Of a DNA stretch of 64,000 bases, positions 52,761-60,715 are shown piece by piece (position 1 is the stretch's first letter; every line of letters begins with the position of its first letter). The translations under genes and the position numbers were made by a program. The notes under the pieces were generated by a model. It ran no database searches. It was not told the origin of the DNA and worked only from the letters and a program-made list of their open reading frames with translations. Origin of the DNA: an uncultured Clostridia bacterium (GTDB lineage: Bacteria > Bacillota > Clostridia > Lachnospirales > CAG-274); contig CANRPW010000001.1 in assembly GCA_947632615.1 (NCBI GenBank), positions 1-64,000 on the forward strand, written 5' to 3'.

Positions 52761-55400
52761 ATGAGCAAAAAATATGTTTATATGTTTGAAGAAGGAAATG
52801 CCTCAATGCGTGACCTTCTCGGCGGAAAAGGCTCTAACCTTGCAGAAATGGCTTCTATTGGTCTGCCTGTACCTCCGGGCTTTACAGTGACTACAGAGGC
52901 TTGTCTGGAATATAACAAAACAGGAGAGCTTTCCCAAGAAGTTATAGCGCAGGTAGAAGAGGCACTTGCTAAGCTTGAAGAAAAGATCGGCAAAAAGCTT
53001 GGCAACATTGACAATCCTCTTTTGGTTTCCGTACGTTCCGGCGCAAGAGCATCTATGCCCGGTATGATGGATACTGTACTTAACTTAGGTCTTAACGACA
53101 AGGCAGTTGAAGGACTTGCGGCAAAGTCCAAAAATGAGAGATTTGCTTACGATTCCTACAGAAGATTTATAATGATGTTTGCGGACGTTGTTATTGGCGT
53201 GCCAAAATCATATTTTGAAGAATATCTTGACGAATACAAGGCAGCTAAGGGCGTGAAATATGACGTTGACCTTGATGCAGAGGATTTTAAAAAGGTAAGC
53301 GCAAAATTTAAGGAAATCTATCTTGAAAAGCAGGGCGTTCCCTTCCCACAGGAGGCTAAGGAGCAGCTTTATGAGGCTATAAAAGCCGTTTTCCGTTCCT
53401 GGGATAATCCCAGAGCCAACGTATACAGACAGATGAACGACATACCCTATGACTGGGGCACAGCTGTAAACGTACAGTCTATGGTTTTCGGAAACACAGG
53501 CAGCAAGTCGGGTACGGGAGTTCTTTTCTCAAGAAATCCCGCTACAGGTGAAAAGGGACTTTTCGGCGAATATTTAATTGATGCTCAGGGCGAGGACGTT
53601 GTAGCAGGTGTAAGAACACCCTCTGCAATAAGCGACCTTGCAAACGAAAGCGATCCCGATCTTCGTTCCATACACACTCAGATAGTAAACGTGGCTGACA
53701 CACTTGAAAAGCACTATAAGGATATGCAGGATATGGAGGTAACCTTTGAGGATGGCAAGCTCTATATGCTTCAGACCCGTATAGGCAAGCGTACAGCTCC
53801 CGCAGCTATTAAAATTGCCGTTGATATAGTAGACGAAGGTCTTGCAACCAAGGAAGAGGCTCTTTTGAGCGTTGATCCTAAACAGCTTGACCAGCTTCTT
53901 CACCCAACATTCGATAAAGATGCTCTTAAGAAGGCAAAGCCTATAGGCAAGGGCCTTCCCGCTTCACCCGGCGCAGCAGCAGGTAAGGTGGTATTCACCG
54001 CTGAGGATGCTAAGGCAAAGGCGGAAAACGGTGAGAGAGTCGTACTCGTTCGTCTTGAAACATCACCCGAGGATATCGAGGGTATGGCAGCAGCTCAGGG
54101 CATACTTACAGTAAGAGGCGGTATGACCTCTCACGCAGCGGTTGTTGCAAGAGGTATGGGCGCTTGCTGTGTATCGGGCTGTGAGGAAATAAAGATATCG
54201 GCAGCTGACAAGTATTTCGAGCTTGGGGGCAAGAGATTTACAGAAGACTCCTATATTTCATTAGACGGCAATACAGGCTATATATATGCAGAAGACATAC
54301 CTACAGTTGAGGCTGATATATCAGGAGATTTTGACACATTTATGTCTTGGGCTGATGCTGTAAGAAAGCTTCAGGTCAGGACAAACGGCGATACACCGAG
54401 AGATGCCAAAACAGCTGTTGGCTTTGGCGCAGAGGGCATTGGTCTTGTAAGAACAGAGCATATGTTCTTTGATGAAGACAGAATACCTAAAATGCAGTGC
54501 TTCGTGCTTGCTGATAATAAAGAAGAAAGAGCTAAGTCACTTGATGCTCTTGAAGAATTCCAGAAAACAGATTTTATTGGCATTTATGAAGTAATGGGAA
54601 GTCTTCCCGTGACTGTTCGTCTTTTAGATCCTCCTCTTCACGAATTCATACCTCATACAGATGCTGAATTTGAAGAGGTATCAAAGCTCACAGGCAAGAG
54701 CGTAGCTGCTCTTAAGGTAAAGGCTGCATCACTTAGCGAGATTAACCCTATGATGGGTCACAGAGGCTGCCGTCTTGCGGTTTCTTATCCCGAGCTTCCC
54801 GAAATGCAGACAAAGGCTATAATAGAGGCCGCTATAGAAGTCAAAAAGAGCAAGGGCGTTGAAATAAAGCCCGAGATAATGATACCTCTTGTTGGCGAGA
54901 TAAAAGAGCTTCAGTATGTAGCCGACATAGTGAGAAAAACCGCTGACAAGGTAATTGCCGACAGCGGAGTTGATATTGAATATATGGTAGGCACTATGAT
55001 AGAAGTGCCTCGCGCAGCTCTTCTTGCTGATGAAATAGCAGAGGTAGCGGAGTTCTTCTCCTTCGGTACAAACGACCTTACTCAGCTCACATACGGTCTT
55101 TCAAGAGATGATGCAGGCAAGATATTAAGCGACTATATAGATAAGCACATCTATGAGTCAGACCCAACGGCGCGTCTTGATATTCACGGCGTTGGCAAGC
55201 TTATTAAAATTGCGGCAGACGGCGGAAGATCAAAAAGGCCCAACATCAAGCTTGGCATCTGCGGCGAGCATGGCGGCGATCCTTCATCAATAGAATTCTG
55301 CCACAACGCAGGTCTTACCTATGTATCCTGCTCACCATACAGAGTACCCATAGCAAGACTTGCAGCAGCTCAGGCACAGATCAGAAACCCCAGAAAATAA
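52761..55400 (+). CDS. ppdK: Pyruvate, phosphate dikinase
   Basis: Reversible conversion of ATP, pyruvate and Pi to AMP, PEP and PPi; in anaerobes it often serves as a PPi-linked glycolytic step. The 879 residues have the N-terminal ATP-grasp domain (DLLGGKGSNLAEM, SVRSGARASMPGMMDT), the swivelling phosphohistidine domain with GGMTSHAAVVARG (His458), and the C-terminal PEP/pyruvate barrel with the catalytic Cys834 in GICGEHGGDP. Length is normal. AGGAGG precedes the ATG. Confidence 0.97.
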   Translation: MSKKYVYMFEEGNASMRDLLGGKGSNLAEMASIGLPVPPGFTVTTEACLEYNKTGELSQEVIAQVEEALAKLEEKIGKKLGNIDNPLLVSVRSGARASMPGMMDTVLNLGLNDKAVEGLAAKSKNERFAYDSYRRFIMMFADVVIGVPKSYFEEYLDEYKAAKGVKYDVDLDAEDFKKVSAKFKEIYLEKQGVPFPQEAKEQLYEAIKAVFRSWDNPRANVYRQMNDIPYDWGTAVNVQSMVFGNTGSKSGTGVLFSRNPATGEKGLFGEYLIDAQGEDVVAGVRTPSAISDLANESDPDLRSIHTQIVNVADTLEKHYKDMQDMEVTFEDGKLYMLQTRIGKRTAPAAIKIAVDIVDEGLATKEEALLSVDPKQLDQLLHPTFDKDALKKAKPIGKGLPASPGAAAGKVVFTAEDAKAKAENGERVVLVRLETSPEDIEGMAAAQGILTVRGGMTSHAAVVARGMGACCVSGCEEIKISAADKYFELGGKRFTEDSYISLDGNTGYIYAEDIPTVEADISGDFDTFMSWADAVRKLQVRTNGDTPRDAKTAVGFGAEGIGLVRTEHMFFDEDRIPKMQCFVLADNKEERAKSLDALEEFQKTDFIGIYEVMGSLPVTVRLLDPPLHEFIPHTDAEFEEVSKLTGKSVAALKVKAASLSEINPMMGHRGCRLAVSYPELPEMQTKAIIEAAIEVKKSKGVEIKPEIMIPLVGEIKELQYVADIVRKTADKVIADSGVDIEYMVGTMIEVPRAALLADEIAEVAEFFSFGTNDLTQLTYGLSRDDAGKILSDYIDKHIYESDPTARLDIHGVGKLIKIAADGGRSKRPNIKLGICGEHGGDPSSIEFCHNAGLTYVSCSPYRVPIARLAAAQAQIRNPRK

Positions 55401-55420
55401 TAAATTCAGGCACATAAAAT

Positions 55421-55449
55421 AGTCCGTTCTGAAAAGAACGGACTTTTTG
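55421..55449 (+). terminator. ppdK terminator
   Basis: AGTCCGTTCT, loop GAAA, AGAACGGACT, then T5. Confidence 0.92.
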
Positions 55450-55481
55450 TGTTTGGCGAAAAATATGTAGAATTATTGCTG

Positions 55482-55509
55482 TTGAAATTTTGGGGGATTG
55501 TGGTATAAT
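55482..55509 (+). promoter_or_regulatory. Promoter of the MBOAT-DHHW pair
   Basis: TTGAAA (55482-55487), 16-nt spacer, TATAAT (55504-55509). Confidence 0.6.
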
Positions 55510-55541
55510 AAGCTTATGTTTTTTAGTTTTTGGAGGGCGTT

Positions 55542-56960
55542 ATGGTATTTTCGGGTATAAGCTTTTTGTTTATATTCCTTCCTTTGCTTCTGCCTGTTTA
55601 TTTTATATTTGCAGCTGCAGGATATAGGAAGGCGAGCAATTTAATACTTCTCATATTCAGCCTGTGCTTTTATGGCTATAATATGCCCAAATTTTTATAT
55701 GTAATATTGCTCTCGGTTTTGATAAACTATTTGTCTGCCTATTTTGCCGCAGAAAAGGGGAGAAAGGGCAGAATGGCTTTGACTGTAGGCATAGTTTTAA
55801 ACCTGGGGCTTTTAATATATTTTAAATACGCTAATTTTATTGCAGAAAATTTAGGGCTTATTTTTGGGGGCTTTGATATCGGAGAAATAATAATGCCTAT
55901 AGGTATATCATTTTTTACTTTTCAAGGCATGAGCTATCTTATAGATGTTTATAAGGGCAAGGTGCAGGTGCAGAAAAATCCTCTTAATGTGGCTTTGTAT
56001 ATTTCTCTATTCCCTCAGCTTATAGCAGGACCAATAGTACGCTATAGAGATATAGAAAGAGAAATAATGGGTCGTCACGAGAACCTTTCTGACATAGCTG
56101 ACGGCGTTGTGAGATTTTCAATAGGACTTGGAAAGAAGGCTATTATTGCCAACAGCATAGGTAAAATTGCAAGTGACATTCTGGGGCTGGATCAGTCCTT
56201 TTACAGTGTCAGCCTTGCCTGGGTAGGCATAATTGCTTATACATTTCAGATATATTTTGACTTTTCGGGCTATTCTGATATGGCAATAGGCTTGGGAAGA
56301 ATATTAGGCTTTCATTTTCCCGAAAACTTCAACTATCCCTACATATCAAAGTCTATAACCGAATTTTGGCGCAGATGGCATATGTCGCTTTCAAGCTGGT
56401 TCAGAGATTATGTATATATACCTCTTGGGGGAAACAGGTGCTCAATGCTAAAGCATTTACGCAATATATTCATTGTCTGGATATTAACGGGAATATGGCA
56501 CGGCGCAGCATGGAATTTTATACTGTGGGGGCTTTATTTTGCAGTCATACTTGTCTGTGAAAAATTTATTTACGGCAAGACCCTTGAAAGGCTGCCTAAG
56601 ATAGTACAGCATTTATATTCGGCAATACTTATAATAGTTGGCTGGGCGATATTCTATTCACCGGACTTATCCTTTGCGGCAAGGCTTTTAAAAAATATGT
56701 TTTTTATGAATTCATTGCCTTTTATAAACAGCGAAACTATTTATAATATCATTGAATATAAGGCGGAATTTATAATTGCTTTTATATGCTGTCTGCCTGT
56801 AAAAAATGTAATTATAGACTTTTTTGAAGAGCATGACACGCCCTTTTCGGAAGGCTTGTTTTTCAGTGTAAGAGCTGTGTTTGCCATAGGAGTATTTTTG
56901 CTGAGTATAGGCTATATAGTCAGCTCCTCATTCAATCCTTTTATATATTTCAGATTTTAA
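55542..56960 (+). CDS. MBOAT family O-acyltransferase (AlgI/DltB-like)
   Basis: Polytopic membrane protein that passes acyl groups, usually acetyl, across the membrane onto a surface polymer. The 472 residues have about ten TM segments, the PIGISFFTFQGMSYLIDVYKG region, QLIAGPIVRYRDI, ITEFWRRWHMSLSSWFRDYVYIPLGG (read as two adjoining pieces), and the catalytic histidine in GIWHGAAWNFILWG. GGAGG precedes the ATG at 55542. It pairs with the downstream DHHW/AlgJ-like gene, the usual partner. Confidence 0.93.
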   Translation: MVFSGISFLFIFLPLLLPVYFIFAAAGYRKASNLILLIFSLCFYGYNMPKFLYVILLSVLINYLSAYFAAEKGRKGRMALTVGIVLNLGLLIYFKYANFIAENLGLIFGGFDIGEIIMPIGISFFTFQGMSYLIDVYKGKVQVQKNPLNVALYISLFPQLIAGPIVRYRDIEREIMGRHENLSDIADGVVRFSIGLGKKAIIANSIGKIASDILGLDQSFYSVSLAWVGIIAYTFQIYFDFSGYSDMAIGLGRILGFHFPENFNYPYISKSITEFWRRWHMSLSSWFRDYVYIPLGGNRCSMLKHLRNIFIVWILTGIWHGAAWNFILWGLYFAVILVCEKFIYGKTLERLPKIVQHLYSAILIIVGWAIFYSPDLSFAARLLKNMFFMNSLPFINSETIYNIIEYKAEFIIAFICCLPVKNVIIDFFEEHDTPFSEGLFFSVRAVFAIGVFLLSIGYIVSSSFNPFIYFRF

Positions 56961-56972
56961 AAGAGGTGCGGC

Positions 56973-58163
56973 ATGAAAAGACTTTGGGAAATTATTATAG
57001 TTTTTTGCTTTTCCATTATCATATTCACAGTGCCGGTTGTGATGCTTTGTGAAGAAAAAGAGGAAAAGCTATTATACGAAAACAGAAATGTGACAGAGGT
57101 GCCTGCATTTAGCGGAAAGACCTTTGCAGACGGCTCATTTTTTGAGGCGGCAGAGGGCTATATGTCGGATATCTTTCCTCTCAGAAACAGTATTCTTGCT
57201 ATTCGCACATATATTGACGGCACAATTCTTAATAAGCCTGTAATTAACGACGTTATTTATCAGGGAGAGGACAAGCCCATGCTGCCTATAGTGCCTCATA
57301 AGGCTTCTGACGAAGCTGCCACAGATAAAGAGGTGGAAAGAATGGCAGAAAGAATAAGCTATATTTCCGACATATGCCATGAGGAGGGCGCTGAGTTTTA
57401 TTTTGTGGGAATACCCGAACAGTATTCATATTTCAGGGATAAATATCCCGAATATATTTACAACAATGAAGAAAACTTAAAGATGGAGGAAAGGCTGCTT
57501 TTTGATAAGATAAATAAAAAGGGTGTAAAGTTTATAAATATGAATATGGTATTTAACAATATGGGAAAGGACGACAGCCTGTATTCTTATATAGACCATC
57601 ATTTTAGCTTTAAAGGGGCTTATGAGACCTATAAGACCATAGTATCAAGAATAAATGCCGATCTGGGATGTAATGTGGACATACTTGAAGATGGAGATTT
57701 TAAATACAAAGAAGTGCCCAACCCTTATCTCGGCTCAAGAAACAGAAAGCTTATGGGGGTGTATGACATACCCGAAAAGGCAATGATAGCTGATTTTACA
57801 AACAGAGTACCTTTCAGAAGAACAGACGACGGAAAGGTTATGGACTCAGTGGTATACACCTATCCTATGGACAATGATGAAATAATAGATTTTATGATAT
57901 ATATGGGAGGAGATGTGGGAGAGACCATATTTGAAACTCACCGTGAGGAGCTGCCTAAGCTGCTCATTTTTGGGGACTCCTTTACAAACCCTATAGAAAC
58001 AATTATTTACACAGGCTTTGACGAAACCAGATGTCTTGACCTCAGGCATTATGATAAAAAAACAATAAGCGAATATGTACGTGAATTTAAGCCCGACGTT
58101 GTGCTTATGATAAGGGACGACACAAGATATCTTGACTTTGAGGGAAACGGTGACATAAAATAA
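56973..58163 (+). CDS. DHHW/AlgJ-like extracellular acetylation protein
   Basis: 396 residues with an N-terminal signal anchor (about 5-27) and a large extracellular SGNH-like domain. DHHFSFKGAYETY (about 209-221) is close to the DHHW motif, and FGDSFTNP near residue 337 supplies a GDS-type serine. Such proteins act with an MBOAT partner to acetylate exopolysaccharide or wall polymer. It starts 12 bp after the MBOAT gene. The target polymer is unknown. Confidence 0.88.
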   Translation: MKRLWEIIIVFCFSIIIFTVPVVMLCEEKEEKLLYENRNVTEVPAFSGKTFADGSFFEAAEGYMSDIFPLRNSILAIRTYIDGTILNKPVINDVIYQGEDKPMLPIVPHKASDEAATDKEVERMAERISYISDICHEEGAEFYFVGIPEQYSYFRDKYPEYIYNNEENLKMEERLLFDKINKKGVKFINMNMVFNNMGKDDSLYSYIDHHFSFKGAYETYKTIVSRINADLGCNVDILEDGDFKYKEVPNPYLGSRNRKLMGVYDIPEKAMIADFTNRVPFRRTDDGKVMDSVVYTYPMDNDEIIDFMIYMGGDVGETIFETHREELPKLLIFGDSFTNPIETIIYTGFDETRCLDLRHYDKKTISEYVREFKPDVVLMIRDDTRYLDFEGNGDIK

Positions 58164-58188
58164 AAAACCGCATAGATATGCGGTTTTT
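58163..58188. terminator. Bidirectional terminator
   Basis: AAAAACCGCAT, loop AGAT, ATGCGGTTTTT: serves the DHHW gene (plus) and the DUF1540 gene (minus). Confidence 0.88.
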
Positions 58189-58192
58189 ATAT

Positions 58193-58354
58193 TTATCTTT
58201 CGTATTCAAAGCTTGCACACTGTGTGTCACACTTGTCTTTAGAGCACATACATTCGCTGCCTACAAGAATATCGGGAAGAGTGCAGTGCTGAGAGTCGTC
58301 ATAGTGCTTGCAGGAGTCTACTCTGCATTTGATAGATCTGTTAATTTCACTCAC
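58193..58354 (-). CDS. DUF1540 domain small cysteine protein
   Basis: 53 residues, starting at GTG (58354) with a strong AGGAGGTGA 6-7 nt upstream. The sequence begins MSEINRSIKCRVDSCKHYDD and has seven cysteines (10, 15, 24, 35, 37, 42, 46). The pattern I-x-C-x4-C-x-H-Y-D ... C matches DUF1540, small probable metal-binding proteins common in clostridia. The non-ATG start makes it easy to miss. It is convergent with the DHHW gene and divergent from the TraX-like gene. Confidence 0.85.
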   Translation of the reverse strand: MSEINRSIKCRVDSCKHYDDSQHCTLPDILVGSECMCSKDKCDTQCASFEYER

Positions 58355-58412
58355 GGAAATCACCTCCTGCATATAGTTTTACCAAGGGGAGAGCTAATAT
58401 ACATAATATTTA

Positions 58413-58441
58413 TTGATTTTAGCCTTATATTGAAATATAAT
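58413..58441 (+). promoter_or_regulatory. Candidate promoter of the TraX-like gene
   Basis: TTGATT (58413-58418), 17-nt spacer, TATAAT (58436-58441). Confidence 0.5.
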
Positions 58442-58476
58442 TAATAAATCAATATGAAATTTGAAAGGGATATTAT

Positions 58477-59172
58477 ATGAAGGATTTTAGCCTTGACGGA
58501 AATACGCTTAAAATATTGGCGCTTATAGCTATGACGCTTGATCATGTGGGATATGTTTTCTTTCCCGATGTTGCCTTCTTCAGAATTATAGGAAGAATAG
58601 TATTTCCTATTTTTGCCTATATGATAGCCGAGGGGTGTTTTTATACAAGAAATAAGGTCAAATATTTTGGTCTTATATTTGGGCTTGGTCTTTTTATGCA
58701 GGTTGTATATTATTTGTATGAGGGCAGTCTTTATCAATGTATTCTTATTTCTTATTCAATAGCCATAATTATAATTTATGCAATAATAAATTATATGAAT
58801 AAAAAAGATGCTCTGTCATTGTTATTTGTTTTTGCTGCTTTAGGACTGGCGTTATTTTTGAGCGTTGGTTTAAAGAGGCTTATTGCGGACAGAGATTATA
58901 CAATAGATTATGGCTTTTTTGGTATTCTTCTTCCTCCACTTATATATGTAGGAAAAACAAAATGGCAGAAGCTATGGCTGATGGTTTTGGGGCTTGTTAT
59001 GTTGAGTATTGATATGGGAGGAGTACAGTGGTTTTGCCTTTTGTCGCTGCCTCTGATTATGCTTTATAACGGAAAAAGAGGGCGATATTCTTTAAAATAT
59101 CTGTTTTATATATATTATCCTCTGCATTTGGGGATAATAGGTATTTTGGGAGAGTTTTTGAATAAGGGATAG
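58477..59172 (+). CDS. TraX family membrane protein (putative acyltransferase)
   Basis: 231 residues with about eight TM segments. The N terminus LDGNTLKILALIAMTLDHVGYVFF with MTLDHVG and the following RIIGRIVFPIFAYMIAEG are the TraX family signature; YYPLHLGIIG is at the C terminus. TraX acetylates F pilin in E. coli, but chromosomal Firmicute members have no known substrate. No conjugation genes are nearby. AAAGGGA precedes the ATG. Confidence 0.9.
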   Translation: MKDFSLDGNTLKILALIAMTLDHVGYVFFPDVAFFRIIGRIVFPIFAYMIAEGCFYTRNKVKYFGLIFGLGLFMQVVYYLYEGSLYQCILISYSIAIIIIYAIINYMNKKDALSLLFVFAALGLALFLSVGLKRLIADRDYTIDYGFFGILLPPLIYVGKTKWQKLWLMVLGLVMLSIDMGGVQWFCLLSLPLIMLYNGKRGRYSLKYLFYIYYPLHLGIIGILGEFLNKG

Positions 59173-59369
59173 TTGTTCCGCCCGCCGCCGTCAGCCGCAA
59201 GCCCAACCAAACGCCGCCGAAGGCGGCGTTTGGTTGGGCTTGCGGCTGACGGCGGCGGGCCGGGCGGGCGGGGCAGAGGGAAGGGCGCGCAGCGCCCTTC
59301 CCTCTGCCCCGCCCGCCCGGCCCCATTTTGCGAAACGTCTACGACGTTTCGCAAAATGGGGCGGAACAA
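59173..59369. repeat. MHE-12: three-hairpin intergenic element with terminal inverted repeats
   Basis: Three consecutive perfect hairpins: 59180-59260 (39-bp arms, loop GAA), 59257-59323 (32-bp arms, loop GCA) and 59320-59362 (20-bp arms, loop TAC). Neighbouring arms share 4 bp each (59257-59260 and 59320-59323). The whole element is bounded by the 10-bp inverted repeat TTGTTCCGCC (59173-59182) / GGCGGAACAA (59360-59369). It lies between the TraX-like gene and the azlC promoter. Confidence 0.92.
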
Positions 59370-59399
59370 TAAAAGGGTTAAAAATATGAAAAAAAGCAT

Positions 59400-59427
59400 T
59401 TGAAAAAGACAATATTTGTTATATAAT
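59400..59427 (+). promoter_or_regulatory. Promoter of azlCD
   Basis: TTGAAA (59400-59405), 16-nt spacer, TATAAT (59422-59427). Confidence 0.6.
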
Positions 59428-59453
59428 AGAATATAAATTGCAGGAGGTGGATC

Positions 59454-60161
59454 ATGAGAAAGCGAAATTATTTTAAAGGGCTTGTGGACTGTTTGCCCAT
59501 AGCGCTGGGATATTACGCTGTATCTATAACTATAGGAGTTGCGGCAGTAAGCTCGGGCTTAGGTATAGCCGAGGCAGGACTTGCCAGCTTTACAAGCTTT
59601 TCATCCGCGGGTGAGTTTGCGGGCTTTTCGGTAATTGCCGCTTCAGGCTCTTTTATAGAGATGGCAGTAATGCAGCTTATTATAAATGCAAGATATATAC
59701 TTATGTCAGCGGCTCTTAGTCAAAAGCTGGAGGAAAACACGGGAATAATAGAAAGACTTATAATGGGGCTGGGAGTGACCGATGAAATATTCGGGCTTTC
59801 AATAGCCGTTCCCGGCAGACTAAGTCCTTATTATACATTTGGTGTTATTTCGCTGACGATCCCTGCGTGGACGCTTGGCACTCTTACAGGAGCAGTTTTG
59901 GGAAGCATTATGCCGGATATACTCATAAGCGCTTTTAGTGTAAGCCTTTACGGAATGTTTATTGCCGTATTTATACCACCGGCAAGAAAGAGCAAAATAA
60001 TCGGAGGGCTTGTTGTTATTTCATTTGCACTTAGCTATATATTTAATAAGCTGCCCATGTTTGATTTTATAAGTAACGGAACAAAAATAATAATTCTTAC
60101 GGCGCTTATTTCTCTTGTGTCAGCTGTATTGTTCCCCATAAAGGAGGAAGACGATGTCTGA
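59454..60161 (+). CDS. azlC: AzlC family branched-chain amino acid exporter, large subunit
   Basis: Inner-membrane subunit of a two-part branched-chain amino acid exporter. The 235-residue protein has several hydrophobic segments, with the family marks LPIALGYYAVSITIGVAA, SFSSAGEFAG and LIINARYILMSAALS. AGGAGG precedes the ATG. It overlaps azlD by 8 bp. Confidence 0.92.
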   Translation: MRKRNYFKGLVDCLPIALGYYAVSITIGVAAVSSGLGIAEAGLASFTSFSSAGEFAGFSVIAASGSFIEMAVMQLIINARYILMSAALSQKLEENTGIIERLIMGLGVTDEIFGLSIAVPGRLSPYYTFGVISLTIPAWTLGTLTGAVLGSIMPDILISAFSVSLYGMFIAVFIPPARKSKIIGGLVVISFALSYIFNKLPMFDFISNGTKIIILTALISLVSAVLFPIKEEDDV

Positions 60162-60465
60162 GGCTTACATATATATTGTTACTATGGCGGTAGTTACGTA
60201 TGCAGTAAGAGCATTGCCGCTGACACTTATAAGAAAGAAAATAAAAAACAGGACTCTGCGCTCATTTTTATATTATGTGCCTTATGTAACGCTGTCGGTT
60301 ATGACCTTTCCTGCTATACTTTCTGCAACGGGAAGCCCTATTTCGGCTGCTGCCGCTCTTATTGTGGGAATATTGGCTGCTTATTTTGGCGGAAGTTTGT
60401 TTGTGGTGGCTGCAGGCTGCTCGTGTACCGTGCTTATTATAGAATTATTTATGATGTTAAATTAA
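60154..60465 (+). CDS. azlD: AzlD family branched-chain amino acid exporter, small subunit
   Basis: 103 residues with about four TM segments (TMAVVTYAVRALPLTLIRKK, LSVMTFPAIL, AAALIVGILAAYFGG). It partners AzlC; the overlap and AAAGGAGG within azlC imply coupled translation. Confidence 0.92.
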   Translation: MSEAYIYIVTMAVVTYAVRALPLTLIRKKIKNRTLRSFLYYVPYVTLSVMTFPAILSATGSPISAAAALIVGILAAYFGGSLFVVAAGCSCTVLIIELFMMLN

Positions 60466-60481
60466 AGGCTCTCTTTTGTTC

Positions 60482-60704
60482 CGGGCTTTTATGATAACGC
60501 TGTAAGCGTTATCATAAAAGCCCGTGCGGGGGAGGGAAAATCAGCCCAAGGGGGAGCGGCAAAGCCGCTCCCCCTTGGGCTGATTTTCCCTCCCCCGCAC
60601 GGGGCGAAGCGGCGACAGACATAAAAAAAATAGGGAGGGCTTGCCCTCCCTATTTTTTTTATGTCTGTCGCCGCTTCGCCCCGGAAACCCGGAAGTTTAT
60701 CGGC
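60482..60704. repeat. MHE-13: three-hairpin intergenic element
   Basis: Hairpins at 60482-60524 (20-bp arms, loop GTA), 60521-60603 (40-bp arms, loop AAA) and 60600-60683 (41-bp arms, loop TT), all perfect, with 4-bp overlaps between neighbours (60521-60524 and 60600-60603). On the minus strand the right flank (60704-60677) reads GCCGATAAACTTCCGGG then TTTCCGGGGCG, a full-length boundary variant. It lies between converging azlD and the esterase gene. Confidence 0.92.
60623..60660. terminator. Bidirectional terminator forming the tip of MHE-13 hairpin 3
   Basis: A8, stem TAGGGAGGGC-TT-GCCCTCCCTA, T8: a textbook terminator in both directions, embedded as the inner part of a longer palindrome. 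Confidence 0.85.
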
Positions 60705-60715
60705 AAATTTAATTA

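Noticed and set aside
58178..58444. 88-residue plus-strand ORF after the DHHW gene.
   Set aside because: It starts inside the bidirectional terminator and is the antisense of the better-supported DUF1540 gene on the minus strand.
58477..59172. TraX-like gene as part of a conjugative element.
   Set aside because: No relaxase, type IV secretion or integration genes are near, and codon use and gene spacing match the chromosome.
59173..59369. MHE-12 as an insertion sequence or a remnant of one.
   Set aside because: It has terminal inverted repeats but no room for a transposase, no visible target duplication, and its interior is nested hairpins. It is kept as a structured element instead.
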